From contig NZ_FZOT01000013.1 in assembly GCF_900188095.1 (NCBI RefSeq), positions 1-64,000 of the forward strand: 64,000 nucleotides of DNA, written 5' to 3'. Each line of letters opens with the position of its first letter. Positions within the stretch are counted from its first letter, which is position 1. Of the stretch, positions 47,117 to 57,224 are shown one piece after another. Made by a program: the position numbers and the translations under genes. The DNA is from Noviherbaspirillum humi. Its GTDB lineage: Bacteria; Pseudomonadota; Gammaproteobacteria; Burkholderiales; Burkholderiaceae_D. Under the pieces are notes generated by a model that was given only the letters and a program-made list of their open reading frames with translations, was not told the origin of the DNA and searched no databases.

Positions 47117-47884
47117 GGACTTCTCCCCCTAATTTTTCAAGCTTCAATGGACAGATGATTGCAAGTCAACGCGACATTCAACGTAGCTAAATGTGTGCGT
47201 TCGCAATTAACAAGCCAGATTCGTGCCAATCAATTTCAGAAATCCTGAGAATTATTGACAGGTCAATTGGCCATTAGCGAGCAGAGGTTCTTACAAAAGC
47301 GGTTCATGGCGGATATTGGGAAATCGCCTGGCTGCTATTTTTTGGTGTAACTTCACAAATTGACTTTTATGCAAACCGTGTGAACAACAGATGTTATGAG
47401 ATTTAGACTGAACAACGTCGTCTGCAGTGGGTGGAAGCGAGAGTCGCTACTGCAGGAAATGGGGTGCTGTCGGGCCAAGACACGCTTGCGGTGAGCCGGC
47501 GATTGGCGCCGAGTACGCGATTGGCAAAGACTGCTCCTGGTCCTGCCAGCCAGTAGATTCTTTAATAACCGGTTCGATCTTTTGACTCGATTGTGAATAC
47601 CTCATCCGCGAGGATAGGACGCAGTCGAACGCAGCGTGCGCCCCAATGAATCAATATTGAGCGAGCGGAAAGAGCAGTCTCGTCGTTGCTCACAACAGCA
47701 AGTCTGAAAATGCTGTCGCAGTGGTGTAATCTGCCGAATTTCTATGAGTCGGAGCCGACGTACGCAATGGTGCTTGTGTTTGCTTGTCAAGGTGGCTGGC
47801 CGCTACGCAAACCGTGGTGCGTGGAGGCCAGCTACCGTTAGGATCAGTCCAAGGATCGGATTAGAAGCATTGCGAAAGTTTGAT
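47117..47884. other. Intergenic stretch in the AT-richer island, no supported gene
   Basis: About 770 bases. Short open frames on both strands lack ribosome sites and recognisable products. One structured element is visible: CTGCAGT (47422-47428) pairs with ACTGCAG (47449-47455), with an inner AGCGA/TCGCT stem, which could be a hairpin or an insertion remnant. Confidence 0.5.
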
Positions 47885-49099
47885 TCAGGAGATCTCTTGC
47901 TGAGAATCCATCGATCCAAGACGCTTCAAAAACGCTTCGCACTGCGCCACCTGATCGAGTGACACAAACTCATTAGGCTTATGGGCTTGCTCAATGCTTC
48001 CCGGACCGCAGATTACCGTCGGGATGCCCGCATGTTGAAATAGTCCGGCTTCCGTCCCATAAGGAACACCACCGCCATGGGGTTTTCTGGAAAGCTTTAC
48101 TGCCAGGTCAATCAAGGGATCGCTTGCTTCCATAAAGAGTCCAGGACTTCCGGAGACTTTTTCGAAGCTTATTGCTGCTTCTGGTGATTCGTTTCGCATG
48201 GCCGCGAGGAGAATGTCTGCATACGTCTGGATCTCGGAAAATAAGATTTCCGGATCGGTGCCGGGCAAGGTCCGTAGCTCAAACTGGAATTCGCAGTCAC
48301 GTGGCACGACATTGGGTGCAATCCCTCCTCTTACCAGTCCGGTTTGAAGCGTTGAATAAGGGATGGAAAAGTTGAAGTTTTTTGATTCCTCCCTGGCGAG
48401 CTTGTCGGCAATTTCGCGGATCTTGACGATAAGTCTCGATGCATACTCAATAGCATTCACGCCATGGGTGGTATAGCTCGAATGAGCTTCCTTGCCCCGA
48501 ACGCAGCAACGAAACCGGTGCGTTCCTTTATGGGCAATGACCGGGCGCATGTCTGTCGGTTCGCCAACAATGCATCCCGCAGGAGCGATTCCTTGCTCTT
48601 TCAAGTCGGCGATCAAGCTGCGGACGCCGAGGCAGCCCACTTCCTCGTCATAGGAAAACGCGAAGTGGATTGGCTTCTTTAGGTTTTGTTCAAGAAAATA
48701 GGGCACCAAGGCGAGTGAAGTGGCAATGAAACCCTTCATATCGGAGCTACCTCGGCCGTAGATGCGACCATTGTGCAACGTAGCGGTGAAAGGGTCAGTG
48801 GCCCAGTTTTGGCCGTCCACCGGAACAACGTCAGTATGTCCGGACAGTATCATTCCGCCCGATTTTCCATCGCCAAGCGTTGCAAACAGGTTTGCTTTCT
48901 TCCCGGATTGGTCGTACGTCAGCCTTGATTCAACCCCAAATTTTTTTAGATAGTCCCTGGTCCATTCGATGAGTCCGAGATTTGAGTCCCTGGATACAGT
49001 TGGGAAGGCAATGAAACGCGTAATCAAATCAATCACGTTTTTGGATGGATGTACACTCTCAGCGGTTTCTAACTTGGTATTCGGGCTAGTCTCGAACAT
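47885..49099 (-). CDS. M20-family deacylase, acetylornithine deacetylase (ArgE)-like
   Basis: A 404-aa zinc-dependent amidohydrolase of the ArgE/DapE group. Metal and catalytic motifs are complete: SGHTDVVPVDG (His, Asp), YGRGSSDMKGF (bridging Asp), FSYDEEVGCLG (general-base Glu and metal Glu), GEPTDM and, near the end, GPGSIEQAHKPNEFV (His). The lid/dimer domain sits at about 190-305. The N-terminus is longer than usual by about 15 residues and no good ribosome site is seen, so a later start is possible. It follows a Bug-type binding protein gene on the same strand and may process an N-acyl amino acid imported by that system; inference. Composition is AT-richer than the host norm. Confidence 0.88.
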   Translation of the reverse strand: MFETSPNTKLETAESVHPSKNVIDLITRFIAFPTVSRDSNLGLIEWTRDYLKKFGVESRLTYDQSGKKANLFATLGDGKSGGMILSGHTDVVPVDGQNWATDPFTATLHNGRIYGRGSSDMKGFIATSLALVPYFLEQNLKKPIHFAFSYDEEVGCLGVRSLIADLKEQGIAPAGCIVGEPTDMRPVIAHKGTHRFRCCVRGKEAHSSYTTHGVNAIEYASRLIVKIREIADKLAREESKNFNFSIPYSTLQTGLVRGGIAPNVVPRDCEFQFELRTLPGTDPEILFSEIQTYADILLAAMRNESPEAAISFEKVSGSPGLFMEASDPLIDLAVKLSRKPHGGGVPYGTEAGLFQHAGIPTVICGPGSIEQAHKPNEFVSLDQVAQCEAFLKRLGSMDSQQEIS

Positions 49100-49405
49100 A
49101 TAATTGGGATTTGTTATTGAGGTATTTGTATTGGTAATTGCGCCAAAAGTTGGACCTCACGTCGTAAGGAACCAACCAGAATCGTCCGGCAGATGGGGCT
49201 TTCAGAATTGCTATATACAAATAAAACTAGAGCGGTAATCGATGAAACTTAAGTATCATCGGAATACGTGATCTGCATCGCTAATGCGGTTACTTGACGG
49301 TGCCCAAGTTTTATGGAAACCACCCGCGTTATTTCAGTCCCATATTCGAACCGACATAGCGCGGGCCTATCAATAGGCAGGTTGACTACTCAGGAAGTCA
49401 GGCGT
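49100..49405. other. AT-rich spacer between the M20 deacylase and Bug genes
   Basis: About 306 AT-rich bases with no supported gene. It should include the untranslated leader of the deacylase gene if the two genes share a transcript, or its own promoter. No clear promoter was identified. Confidence 0.45.
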
Positions 49406-50392
49406 TTAACTGGCGTCAAGCTTGATTCCCTGCTTTTTGACGAGGTCCTTCATCTTGTTGTACTCGGTCTGAATTTCAGTGTTGAAAGCCTCAGGGGAGT
49501 TGCCAACTGCTTCCGATCCGCCCGCTTTGAGACGTTCTTTAACTTCCGGCAGATTGAGGACCTTAACTACGGCTGCATTCAGTTTTTTAACGATTTCCGC
49601 AGGTGTCTTTGGCGGAGCGACCAATCCATACCATGCAGGATCGTTCACTGATTGAAGACCTAATTCTGAAAATGTTGGCACTGTTGGCATTGCGTCCAGA
49701 CGCTTATTCCAGGCGACCGCAATCGGGCGGAGTTTCCCGCCCTGAATGTGCGGAAGGGACGAAGGTACATTGTCAAAAATAATTTGGACTTGTCCGCCAA
49801 GGACATCATTCAAGGCAGGTCCAACGCCACGATAGGGTACGTGGAGGATGTAAGTGCCGGTGGAAACCTTGAATTGTTCGCCCATCATGTGAGCCAAGCC
49901 ACATGTACCTGAGGATGCATAGCTAAACTTCGCCGGGTTCTTGCGTACAACATCAATGAATTGCTTGTAGTCCTGTGCCGGGAAATTCAGATTGACGGCC
50001 AATACGTTCGGAGAACGAGCGATATTGGTGACCGGGGCAAAGTCCTTCGTGGGATCGTAGCCGACCTTAGGATTGCAAGCAGGATTGACAGCGTGTGTGG
50101 ACACCGTTGCGATGCCTAGCGTATATCCGTCCGGTTCAGATTTGGAAATTGCGGCTGCTCCAATACTGCCTCCGGCTCCAGCTCGATTGTCGACAATAAC
50201 GGGCTGTCCCAATTCGCGGCCAAGGTGTTCGCCGACGATTCTTGCAACGAGGTCAGTAGTCCCGCCGGGAGGAAAAGGAACAATTAATTTAATTGGCTTG
50301 GAGGGATAATTTTGGGCGAGTGCCGGTGCCACCATACAAGTAGTCATGAGTCCGGCTACAACTAAAGATGTGACGCTAAATTGCAATTTCAT
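49406..50392 (-). CDS. Bug-family TTT substrate-binding protein
   Basis: A 328-aa periplasmic solute receptor with a Sec signal peptide ending at VAPALAQ, then the family start NYPSKPIKLIVPFPPGGTTD. Other hallmarks are VIVDNRAGAGGSIGAAAISK, DGYTLGIATVSTHAVNP, and the loop GTCGLAHMMGEQF. Bug proteins bind carboxylates or amino acid derivatives with two closed lobes and either feed TctAB permeases or act as sensors. No tctAB genes are in the window, so this is an orphan receptor, as is common in Burkholderiales. The ligand is unknown. Confidence 0.93.
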   Translation of the reverse strand: MKLQFSVTSLVVAGLMTTCMVAPALAQNYPSKPIKLIVPFPPGGTTDLVARIVGEHLGRELGQPVIVDNRAGAGGSIGAAAISKSEPDGYTLGIATVSTHAVNPACNPKVGYDPTKDFAPVTNIARSPNVLAVNLNFPAQDYKQFIDVVRKNPAKFSYASSGTCGLAHMMGEQFKVSTGTYILHVPYRGVGPALNDVLGGQVQIIFDNVPSSLPHIQGGKLRPIAVAWNKRLDAMPTVPTFSELGLQSVNDPAWYGLVAPPKTPAEIVKKLNAAVVKVLNLPEVKERLKAGGSEAVGNSPEAFNTEIQTEYNKMKDLVKKQGIKLDAS

Positions 50393-51800
50393 TTTCTTCT
50401 CCAGTTACGTTGGTCCATCGAAGAAAGCACTATTTATTCCTACCCAGTATTGGTAAAGAACGAATTTGGTGCAAATGAATTAAACTGGACCTGGTATTCC
50501 TTAGTAATGTTGCCCGGTAGCTAATGTTTATGGCTCAGGCCGTTAGCCACAATCCAGGATGCTAAATGAAGGTAGCCGAAAGACGGTTATTTAAGCGATA
50601 AGTTGCTGATCTGATAGCTACCAGATGACGTGTGATGACGCCGTGCTTGAACAGTCTCTCGCTTTCTGCAGTCATGCATCTGGTTCAACGGCACATGCGG
50701 GTAGTGATTGCCGCTTGATCGTTCAGCTCGTCCGGAGGATCCGTCTGTCGCGGTTCCGGCGTTGCGTTGAAGGAATCATACCCTCGTCTGATGCAAAAGC
50801 TCTAGCGCGCCAGACGAAGCGGACGCTCTTCAGTCTCCAGGCATCGGACGTTCCGCCTGACTGAGGCGCGGTCCCTGGAGGAGAGGGATATCGACGCTTT
50901 ACCTTTCTGTGACTCCCGGCGTTCTGCCGCAGTCGCTTAGGCTCTTCGAAGAGTTTGACCGGAGGTGCCGGTGCAGATCTGCGACTCTAGTCTTTCGGCT
51001 TGATCAACCATTTGCGCACTTGGTCTATAAGCTGTGCTGATTATTGGAACTTCATCGCCGGAAGGAGAACAGGCACATCATCCCAGCCTGACACCAATTG
51101 GCAGCTAGGAAGTTCATCTATGAGTTTGACGTGACAGACGAACCATTCATGTCGCTGACACGCGGCGACACCGCGTGGGCCAGTTGACAGCGGTCTCTTG
51201 CCCGAAATGTGTTTCCTTGCTTCCTTATTCTGAGAAACCGATTCTGTGTCGCTAATCTGCAGCATAATCTCAAGCAACACCGGGACATGCATGGCCAACC
51301 GAATGGCGGCATGCCGACTAAATGTAAATCGACAAAGGACCATTTTCTTCGAACGCAATACTGATTTGAAAAGCTTCCTGTTACGCTACATAGTAGGGTG
51401 GATAGTCGACTGGCGACTATATGTTATATACCCATGCGGAAATTAACTGACTGCTTCGCTATTCACTAACCGCTAATGTACCGGGTGCTGCGGAAATGTC
51501 CGTGAACAAGTAAACACCAAGGGTATCTATGTGACTTACTACAAATTAGAAGATCATCGAATTTCACTTGATCTTTGCATAGTAGAAATGGTCCGTAAGC
51601 ACTAATTCGTCCTCGATCAAGCGGTGCGGCGATGAGTACTTTACCCCACCATCCTCATCGAGATTGATGCATGTCTGGTTTGTTACTCATAGGTGTGCCT
51701 ATTCTTGAACGACCTATCCTTTTTGAACCTTTTCCGCACCCCGCAGCCTCTTCGCCGATAGGGCTTGCTGCAAGCGCCGGCGATCTGTTTGGAGCTTTCT
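50393..51800. other. 1.4-kb stretch without a supported gene at the right edge of the island
   Basis: Mixed, mostly AT-richer sequence. Small frames at 50625-50864 (+) and 51041-51358 (-) have no ribosome site, family motif or plausible codon pattern. I found no inverted-repeat ends or transposase remnant. It probably holds the promoter of the Bug gene, the leader of the GGDEF-EAL gene, and degraded sequence from past insertions. Confidence 0.5.
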
Positions 51801-54761
51801 ATGGACAAACATCTTGGGCAGCTGCTCGGAGCGCCGCCTCCGCAATCTCCGGTGCAGCCGGCTGCAGGCAACCATCGGCTGCCGGTGTTTCCGATCCTGG
51901 AGAAGATGCCTGCGGCGGCGATGGCCATCGGCCCGGACATGCGGGTGGTAGGCATCAATGCAGCGTGCCGCGCCATGCTGTCCACGCTATGCGGCAGGTC
52001 GGTTGAACCCGGAGACCACGTATCGTCCATCCCCATCCGGATTGAAACCCCGACGGCTGACCACGATACGCTCGAGCGGTTTTGCCGCCACGCGTTTGCA
52101 AGCACCGATGCCTATATCGTGGGACACTGCCTCGGCTCGAAGCAGCTGCACGGCGTGTTGATGAAATTCACGCCGGTGCTGGATGCCTTCTTCCAGCCTT
52201 TGCTTCTCCATCTGACACTACACCGCTTCCCGGGAGACCAGGGCGGTGATGGTGTCGAGCATCAATCCGGCAGGCCGGTAGGCGAGCCGCCGCGTGATGA
52301 CATTTTCCCGGAGCGGGAAAACGAGCTGGATCGGGCGCTCGAAGCGGTTCCGGTGGGAATTGCCCACGTGGCGCTGGACGGACGTTTCCTGCGAGTGAAT
52401 TCCTTCCTATGCAACATGCTGGGCTACAGCAAGCGGGAGTTGGTCGCCCTTACCTATCAGGATGTTACCGACCCGCTCGACCTCGAAGCGGACGAAGCCT
52501 TGGTGCAGGAGTTAATCGATGGAAAGCGCTGCTCCTATGTGATGGAAAAGCGCTACCGCCAGAAGAGCGGCAATCCGATCTGGGCGTATCTGGCAGTCAC
52601 TTTGCTGCGGGACGAGTCCGGCGCGCCGAAGTATTTCGTGTCGGTCGTAAGCGACATCAATCACCAGAAGAAGGCGCTGGCGGATGTCGAAGAAAGCCAG
52701 GCCCGGCTGAAGGCGGTATTCGACAGCCTGAGCGAGGCGGTCTTCGTCTTCAATACCAAGGGACAGCTGCTGGACGCGAACCTGGCCGGGCTGGCGATGT
52801 TCGGTTACCAGGATATCGCCGAAGCGGCGGCGAGCGTCGCCGATCTGGATAAGCATTTTGATGTATGGAATCTGGATTCGAAACGTGTGCCGATGGAGAG
52901 CTGGCCGATATACCGCTTGCTTCGCGGGGAGCAGGCCACGAATGTCGAATTGAAGGTCAGGCAGCGCAGCTCGGGCCGCACATGGATAGCAAGCTTCAGC
53001 GGCTCGCTCATGGTCGACGGACAGGGAAGGCCGCAGTTCGCGGTATTGACCATCCGCGACATCACCAAGCGCCATTACGCCCAAACATCCTTGAAGGCGA
53101 GCGAACAGCGCTTTCGTACGGCGCTGGACCACATCCCAGACATGATCGTGCTGTACGACCGCGACTATCGCATACGCTATGTCAATCATGCGATGGTGGC
53201 TGTGACGCAGCAGCCGGCATCGGCGCTGGTCGGGCGGCAGGATGACGAGCTGCGCGGCATCAAATGGGCGGACCTGCGCCGGTCGGCATTGCATGCGGCA
53301 GCGGAAACCGCAAGCGTGCAAAAGACGGACATCGAGTTTCCGTCGCCGAACGGCACCCGCCACGTCGCCGTGACTTGCGTGCCCCTCATGAGCGGCAGGG
53401 GAAACATCGAAGAGATCATGTGCCTCTACCATGACTATACCGAGCGCAAGCGCGCAGAGGAAAAGGCGCGGCAGGCGGCGTTGCACGACCCGCTGACACG
53501 GCTGCCGAACCGGGCGCTTCTTTTTGAATACGCACGCCATGTGCTGGGCATCGCCAGGCGCGCGCACGAAAAGGCGGCAGTCTTGTTCATCGACCTGGAT
53601 CGGTTCAAGCCGATCAACGACTTGCATGGGCACGAAGCCGGCGACGAGGTTCTGCGCCAGATCGCGCAGCGCATCCTGACCCACGCGCGGGAAGAGGACA
53701 TGGTGTTTCGCCTGGGTGGCGACGAGTTTCTGATTCTGCTGCCGCGGGTCGATAGCGCCGAGGACGTCGGCGACATGGCGATGCATCTGCTTGCCGCATT
53801 GAATCAGCCTTTCTATGTCGGGCATTTGAAGCTTGTGCTATCGGCGTCGATCGGCATCAGCCTGTACCCGGATCATGGCGGCCAGATCGACACGCTGATC
53901 AATCATGCAGACGCTGCGATGTATCACGCCAAGCAGCAGGGACGCAACGGCTTCCAGTTCTATGAGTCGGAGATGTCCGACCATATCGACCAGCAGGCCG
54001 CGCTGGAGCAGGAACTGAAGATCGCCATCGAGCGAAACGAGTTCCGCCTGGTTTATCAGCCGGTGGTCGACATGCATACCGGCCGGCTGACATGCGTCGA
54101 AGCGCTGATCCGCTGGCCGAAGAACGATACCAGCGCCGACCGCTTCGTTCCGGTGGCGGAGATGACGGGCCTTATCGGGCCAGTCGGCGACTGGGTGCTG
54201 GCGGAAGCATGCCGCCAGCACTGGCGCTGGAAGGATGCCGGGTTGGCGGAGGTGCCGATTGCGGTCAATGTCTCGCCGGTACAGTTCCGGCGGCTCGACC
54301 TGGCCGAACAGGTGCAGGTGACGCTGCAGCGCCATGGCCTTCGTCCGTCCGCGCTCCAGCTCGAACTGACGGAAACGGCGGTCATGGATGACATCGGGCG
54401 CGCAGTCGAGGTGCTGAACCGGTTGCGGAACATGGGCATTCGGATTTCATTGGATGATTTCGGTACCGGATACTCCAGCCTGAATTACCTCAGCAGTCTG
54501 CCCTTGGATAAGCTCAAGATAGACCAGAGCTTCGTGCGCCGGATCGAGTCCGACAGTGCGGGCCGGGCCGTGACGGATGCGGTGATCGTGCTGGGCAGGA
54601 CCCTCGGCATGACGGTCGTGGCGGAAGGAATCGAGTCAGGGCCGGTGCTCGAGTATTTGCGCGAACATGGCTGCCACGAAGGTCAGGGCTATTTCATCTG
54701 CAAGCCCATGAGCGGCGAGGCGATGATCGATTGGATTCGTGGCCGGGAGCAGTTGGCGTAA
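51801..54761 (+). CDS. PAS-sensor GGDEF-EAL bifunctional c-di-GMP enzyme
   Basis: A 986-aa cytosolic signalling protein without membrane spans. ATG at 51801 follows GGAG by 7 bases. An N-terminal PAS-like region is followed by three PAS/PAC units ending in SVVSDINHQKKA, LTIRDITKRHYA and LYHDYTERKRAE. The GGDEF domain (about 585-745) is complete: RLGGDEF, preceded at the exact 5-residue distance by REED, an RxxD inhibitory site. The EAL domain (about 755-980) keeps EALIRW, NVSPVQF, ELTETAVMDD, DDFGTGYSSL, KIDQSF and AEGIE. Both synthesis and breakdown of c-di-GMP are therefore possible, with the PAS sensors presumably setting the balance. No heme or flavin motif could be assigned with confidence. 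Confidence 0.93.
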   Translation: MDKHLGQLLGAPPPQSPVQPAAGNHRLPVFPILEKMPAAAMAIGPDMRVVGINAACRAMLSTLCGRSVEPGDHVSSIPIRIETPTADHDTLERFCRHAFASTDAYIVGHCLGSKQLHGVLMKFTPVLDAFFQPLLLHLTLHRFPGDQGGDGVEHQSGRPVGEPPRDDIFPERENELDRALEAVPVGIAHVALDGRFLRVNSFLCNMLGYSKRELVALTYQDVTDPLDLEADEALVQELIDGKRCSYVMEKRYRQKSGNPIWAYLAVTLLRDESGAPKYFVSVVSDINHQKKALADVEESQARLKAVFDSLSEAVFVFNTKGQLLDANLAGLAMFGYQDIAEAAASVADLDKHFDVWNLDSKRVPMESWPIYRLLRGEQATNVELKVRQRSSGRTWIASFSGSLMVDGQGRPQFAVLTIRDITKRHYAQTSLKASEQRFRTALDHIPDMIVLYDRDYRIRYVNHAMVAVTQQPASALVGRQDDELRGIKWADLRRSALHAAAETASVQKTDIEFPSPNGTRHVAVTCVPLMSGRGNIEEIMCLYHDYTERKRAEEKARQAALHDPLTRLPNRALLFEYARHVLGIARRAHEKAAVLFIDLDRFKPINDLHGHEAGDEVLRQIAQRILTHAREEDMVFRLGGDEFLILLPRVDSAEDVGDMAMHLLAALNQPFYVGHLKLVLSASIGISLYPDHGGQIDTLINHADAAMYHAKQQGRNGFQFYESEMSDHIDQQAALEQELKIAIERNEFRLVYQPVVDMHTGRLTCVEALIRWPKNDTSADRFVPVAEMTGLIGPVGDWVLAEACRQHWRWKDAGLAEVPIAVNVSPVQFRRLDLAEQVQVTLQRHGLRPSALQLELTETAVMDDIGRAVEVLNRLRNMGIRISLDDFGTGYSSLNYLSSLPLDKLKIDQSFVRRIESDSAGRAVTDAVIVLGRTLGMTVVAEGIESGPVLEYLREHGCHEGQGYFICKPMSGEAMIDWIRGREQLA

Positions 54762-55200
54762 TCCGGGACCAGCGAAAGCGGGCACGCCGGCAAGCCGGAT
54801 CGGCAAATGGCGGATGCTGGCGCCGGGCCGATGCAAGACGCCGGAAAGGGGGGGCAGCGGGAAGCGTTTTCAATCCGCCGACCGCCCGGAGCGATTCCGA
54901 GAGCTGTTCAGAGGAGGGTCTTCACGATATCTGAACAGGCCTTTAAGAAATGCTGCTTTCGCCGTCCTGGAGAATGACTACAATCGGGCAGGTATGAGCG
55001 GTTGTTGCCGTGATGCGTGACCATGCTCTTCCTGCGGCGCAGATTCAAGCTTCGTCGTCAGGCACGAAAGGGCGGCGGGCTCCCTGGCCCGCTCTTCTGC
55101 GCATTGAGCATTGTCAAGCGGGGCGAAGCGGGCATCATGTTACGGTCTGTCGAGGCGCATCTGCCTTGCACGGCACAAAACATCAACGATGGAGGAGACC
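54762..55200. other. Intergenic region with a 9-bp perfect inverted repeat
   Basis: About 440 bases with no supported gene. CTGTTCAGA (54904-54912) and TCTGAACAG (54930-54938) form a perfect inverted repeat. TACAAT at 54979 may be a -10 box for the class II aldolase operon, with only a weak -35. The repeat lacks a T-run, so it is more likely an operator than a terminator. Confidence 0.4.
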
Positions 55201-55989
55201 ATGCCGGAGAGCCATGAGCTGAAAATCAGTTCGATGAAAGGAAAGTGCACCGATGCGGAGTGGCGGGCCCGCGTGGACCTTGCCGCCTGCTACCGTCTCG
55301 TCGAGATGTATGGCATGTCCGACATGATGGCAAACCATATCTCGGCCCGCATCCCCGGGGAAGAAGGAACCTACCTCATCAACCCCTACGGCATGATGTA
55401 CGAGGAAATCACCGCCTCCTGCCTGCTCAAGGTGGACCACGACGGCAATATCCTGTCGTCGCCCGATTTCGGCGAATTCAACTACGGCGTCAACAAGGCG
55501 GGGGCGGTCATCCACAGCGCCGTCCATGCCGCCCGGCCCGAGGTCGGATGCGTCATCCATACGCACAGCTGGGCATCGATGGCGGTGTCCTCCCTCGAAT
55601 GCGGTCTTCTGCCGCTGACGCAGACCGCCATGCGGTTCCTGAAGATCGGTTATCACGACTACCAGGGCGTGGTACTGAACACTGCCGAGCAGGAATCGCT
55701 CATCAAGGACCTGGGTCAGGGCGAAGCGCTCATCCTGCGCAATCATGGCGTGCTGACGGTGGGGCGAACGGTCGGCGAGGCATTCAACTGGATGCACCGT
55801 CTGGAACTGGCATGCCGGTCGCAGCTGGCGGCCATGGCGTGCAACTCGCCGTTGATCAAGGTGCCGCAGCCGGTCCTGGAAGAGACCTGGAACAATTACC
55901 AGCCCGGCACCCGCCGTCCCTACGGACAAATGGAGTGGCCGGCGCTGCTGCGCAAGCTTGACCGCATCGACCCCGGTTATAAGACCTGA
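55201..55989 (+). CDS. Class II aldolase/adducin-family protein
   Basis: A 262-aa metal-dependent enzyme-like protein. ATG at 55201 is preceded by GGAGGAG at ideal spacing. The zinc His motif CVIHTHSWASMAV and the later RNHGVLTVG His are present. The segment NKAGAVIHSAVHAARPEVG aligns with fuculose-phosphate aldolase so that the catalytic Glu (Glu73 in that enzyme) falls on Gly. It may thus be one of the adducin-like members that do not perform the classic aldol cleavage. It leads a plus-strand operon with a Bug binding protein and a 2-hydroxyacid dehydrogenase, which suggests catabolism of a hydroxy- or keto-acid. Confidence 0.9.
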   Translation: MPESHELKISSMKGKCTDAEWRARVDLAACYRLVEMYGMSDMMANHISARIPGEEGTYLINPYGMMYEEITASCLLKVDHDGNILSSPDFGEFNYGVNKAGAVIHSAVHAARPEVGCVIHTHSWASMAVSSLECGLLPLTQTAMRFLKIGYHDYQGVVLNTAEQESLIKDLGQGEALILRNHGVLTVGRTVGEAFNWMHRLELACRSQLAAMACNSPLIKVPQPVLEETWNNYQPGTRRPYGQMEWPALLRKLDRIDPGYKT

Positions 55990-56222
55990 AGCCGCATGGC
56001 GCTGCCGATGAAGCGGCGCCGGCTTGTGCCATCGCCTTCCGCGGCCATGCGGTTCCGGGCCGCTTGCGGGCAGGTCCGCCGGTCGCGTCGCAAGGATGGA
56101 CGAGCATGATGCATCCGGATGACCTGCGCGGCGACCAGCCAATGCCAGGATGGCTTCCGGAAAGCCGGCTCGGCTCATGCGCACGATCCAATTCCAACGA
56201 CAAAGCAGAGACAGGAGACACC

Positions 56223-57221
56223 ATGATCAAAGGCATTGCAAGCTGCATCCGGCCGGTATTGCCCGCCAATTTCACCAGGACGATTCTGCTGGGTGCATTG
56301 GTCCTGGCGTGCGCCTCTTCTCAGGCCCAGGAATATCCGGTCAAGCCGGTCAAGGTCGTGGTCGCCTTCACCGCAGGCGGTACCACGGACATTCTGGCGC
56401 GCGCGGTCGCCCAATCGCTGACGGCGCAGCTGAAGCAATCGTTCTTCATCGAAAACAAGCCTGGCGCAGGCGGCAATATCGGTACCGAGTTCGTCGTTCG
56501 GTCGCCGGCGGATGGCTATACGCTGCTGGTCAATTCGGTCGGGCCGATTGCGATCAACCAGACGCTCTACAAAGGCCTCAAGTACGACCCGCTGACCGAC
56601 CTGACTCCGGTGGTGCAGATCGCCGACGTCCCCAACGTGCTGGTCGTTCCGCCGGCCATCCCGGCCAAGACCTTCGAAGCGTTCCTGGACTATGCCCGCG
56701 CCAATCCCGGGAAGATCAGCTATGGTTCGACCGGGGTCGGCACGTCATCGCATCTGTCGAGCTTCATGCTGTTCAAGCGCATCGGCGTCGAAGCGCAGCA
56801 TGTGCCCTACAAGGGCGCCGATGCGCTGAACGACCTGCTGACCGGACGGATACAGGCCATGTTTGCCACGATTCCCTCGGTGATATCGCATATCCAGGCG
56901 GGCAAGCTGAGGGCCATTGCCGTCAGCAGCACCGCCCGCTCACGCTCGCTGCCCGATCTGCCGACCGTGGCCGAGAAGGGCTTTCCCGGCTTTTCCGCCG
57001 GATCCTGGTTCGGCATCTTCGTGCCGAAAGGCACGCCGGCCCCCGTGATCGAGAAGATCAATCTTGCTGTCAACAAGGCGCTGCCCGATTTACAGGCGCA
57101 AATGGTCCGCGAGGGCGCCGATCCGGTTGGCGGAACGCCGGAGCAATTCGATGCCTTCACTCACAAGGAATATGAGAAGTGGAAGACGGTGGTGCTGGAA
57201 TCGGGCGCAAGGCAGGAATAG
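56223..57221 (+). CDS. Bug-family TTT substrate-binding protein
   Basis: A 332-aa periplasmic receptor. ATG at 56223 follows GGAGA. The signal peptide ends at ASSQAQ, followed by EYPVKPVKVVVAFTAGGTTD. Further family signs are FFIENKPGAGGNIGTEFV, DGYTLLVNSVGPIAINQ, and SYGSTGVGTSSHL in the ligand loop. It lies between the aldolase-like gene and the 2-hydroxyacid dehydrogenase gene (3-base gap), so its ligand is probably a carboxylate handled by those enzymes. Confidence 0.94.
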   Translation: MIKGIASCIRPVLPANFTRTILLGALVLACASSQAQEYPVKPVKVVVAFTAGGTTDILARAVAQSLTAQLKQSFFIENKPGAGGNIGTEFVVRSPADGYTLLVNSVGPIAINQTLYKGLKYDPLTDLTPVVQIADVPNVLVVPPAIPAKTFEAFLDYARANPGKISYGSTGVGTSSHLSSFMLFKRIGVEAQHVPYKGADALNDLLTGRIQAMFATIPSVISHIQAGKLRAIAVSSTARSRSLPDLPTVAEKGFPGFSAGSWFGIFVPKGTPAPVIEKINLAVNKALPDLQAQMVREGADPVGGTPEQFDAFTHKEYEKWKTVVLESGARQE

Positions 57222-57224
57222 CGC

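Noticed and set aside
50625-50864. 79-codon plus-strand frame considered as a transposase remnant
   Set aside because: No DDE or helix-turn-helix pattern and no inverted ends nearby.
51041-51358. 105-codon minus-strand frame in the gene-poor stretch
   Set aside because: No ribosome site, no recognisable motif and no codon bias; insufficient to call a gene.
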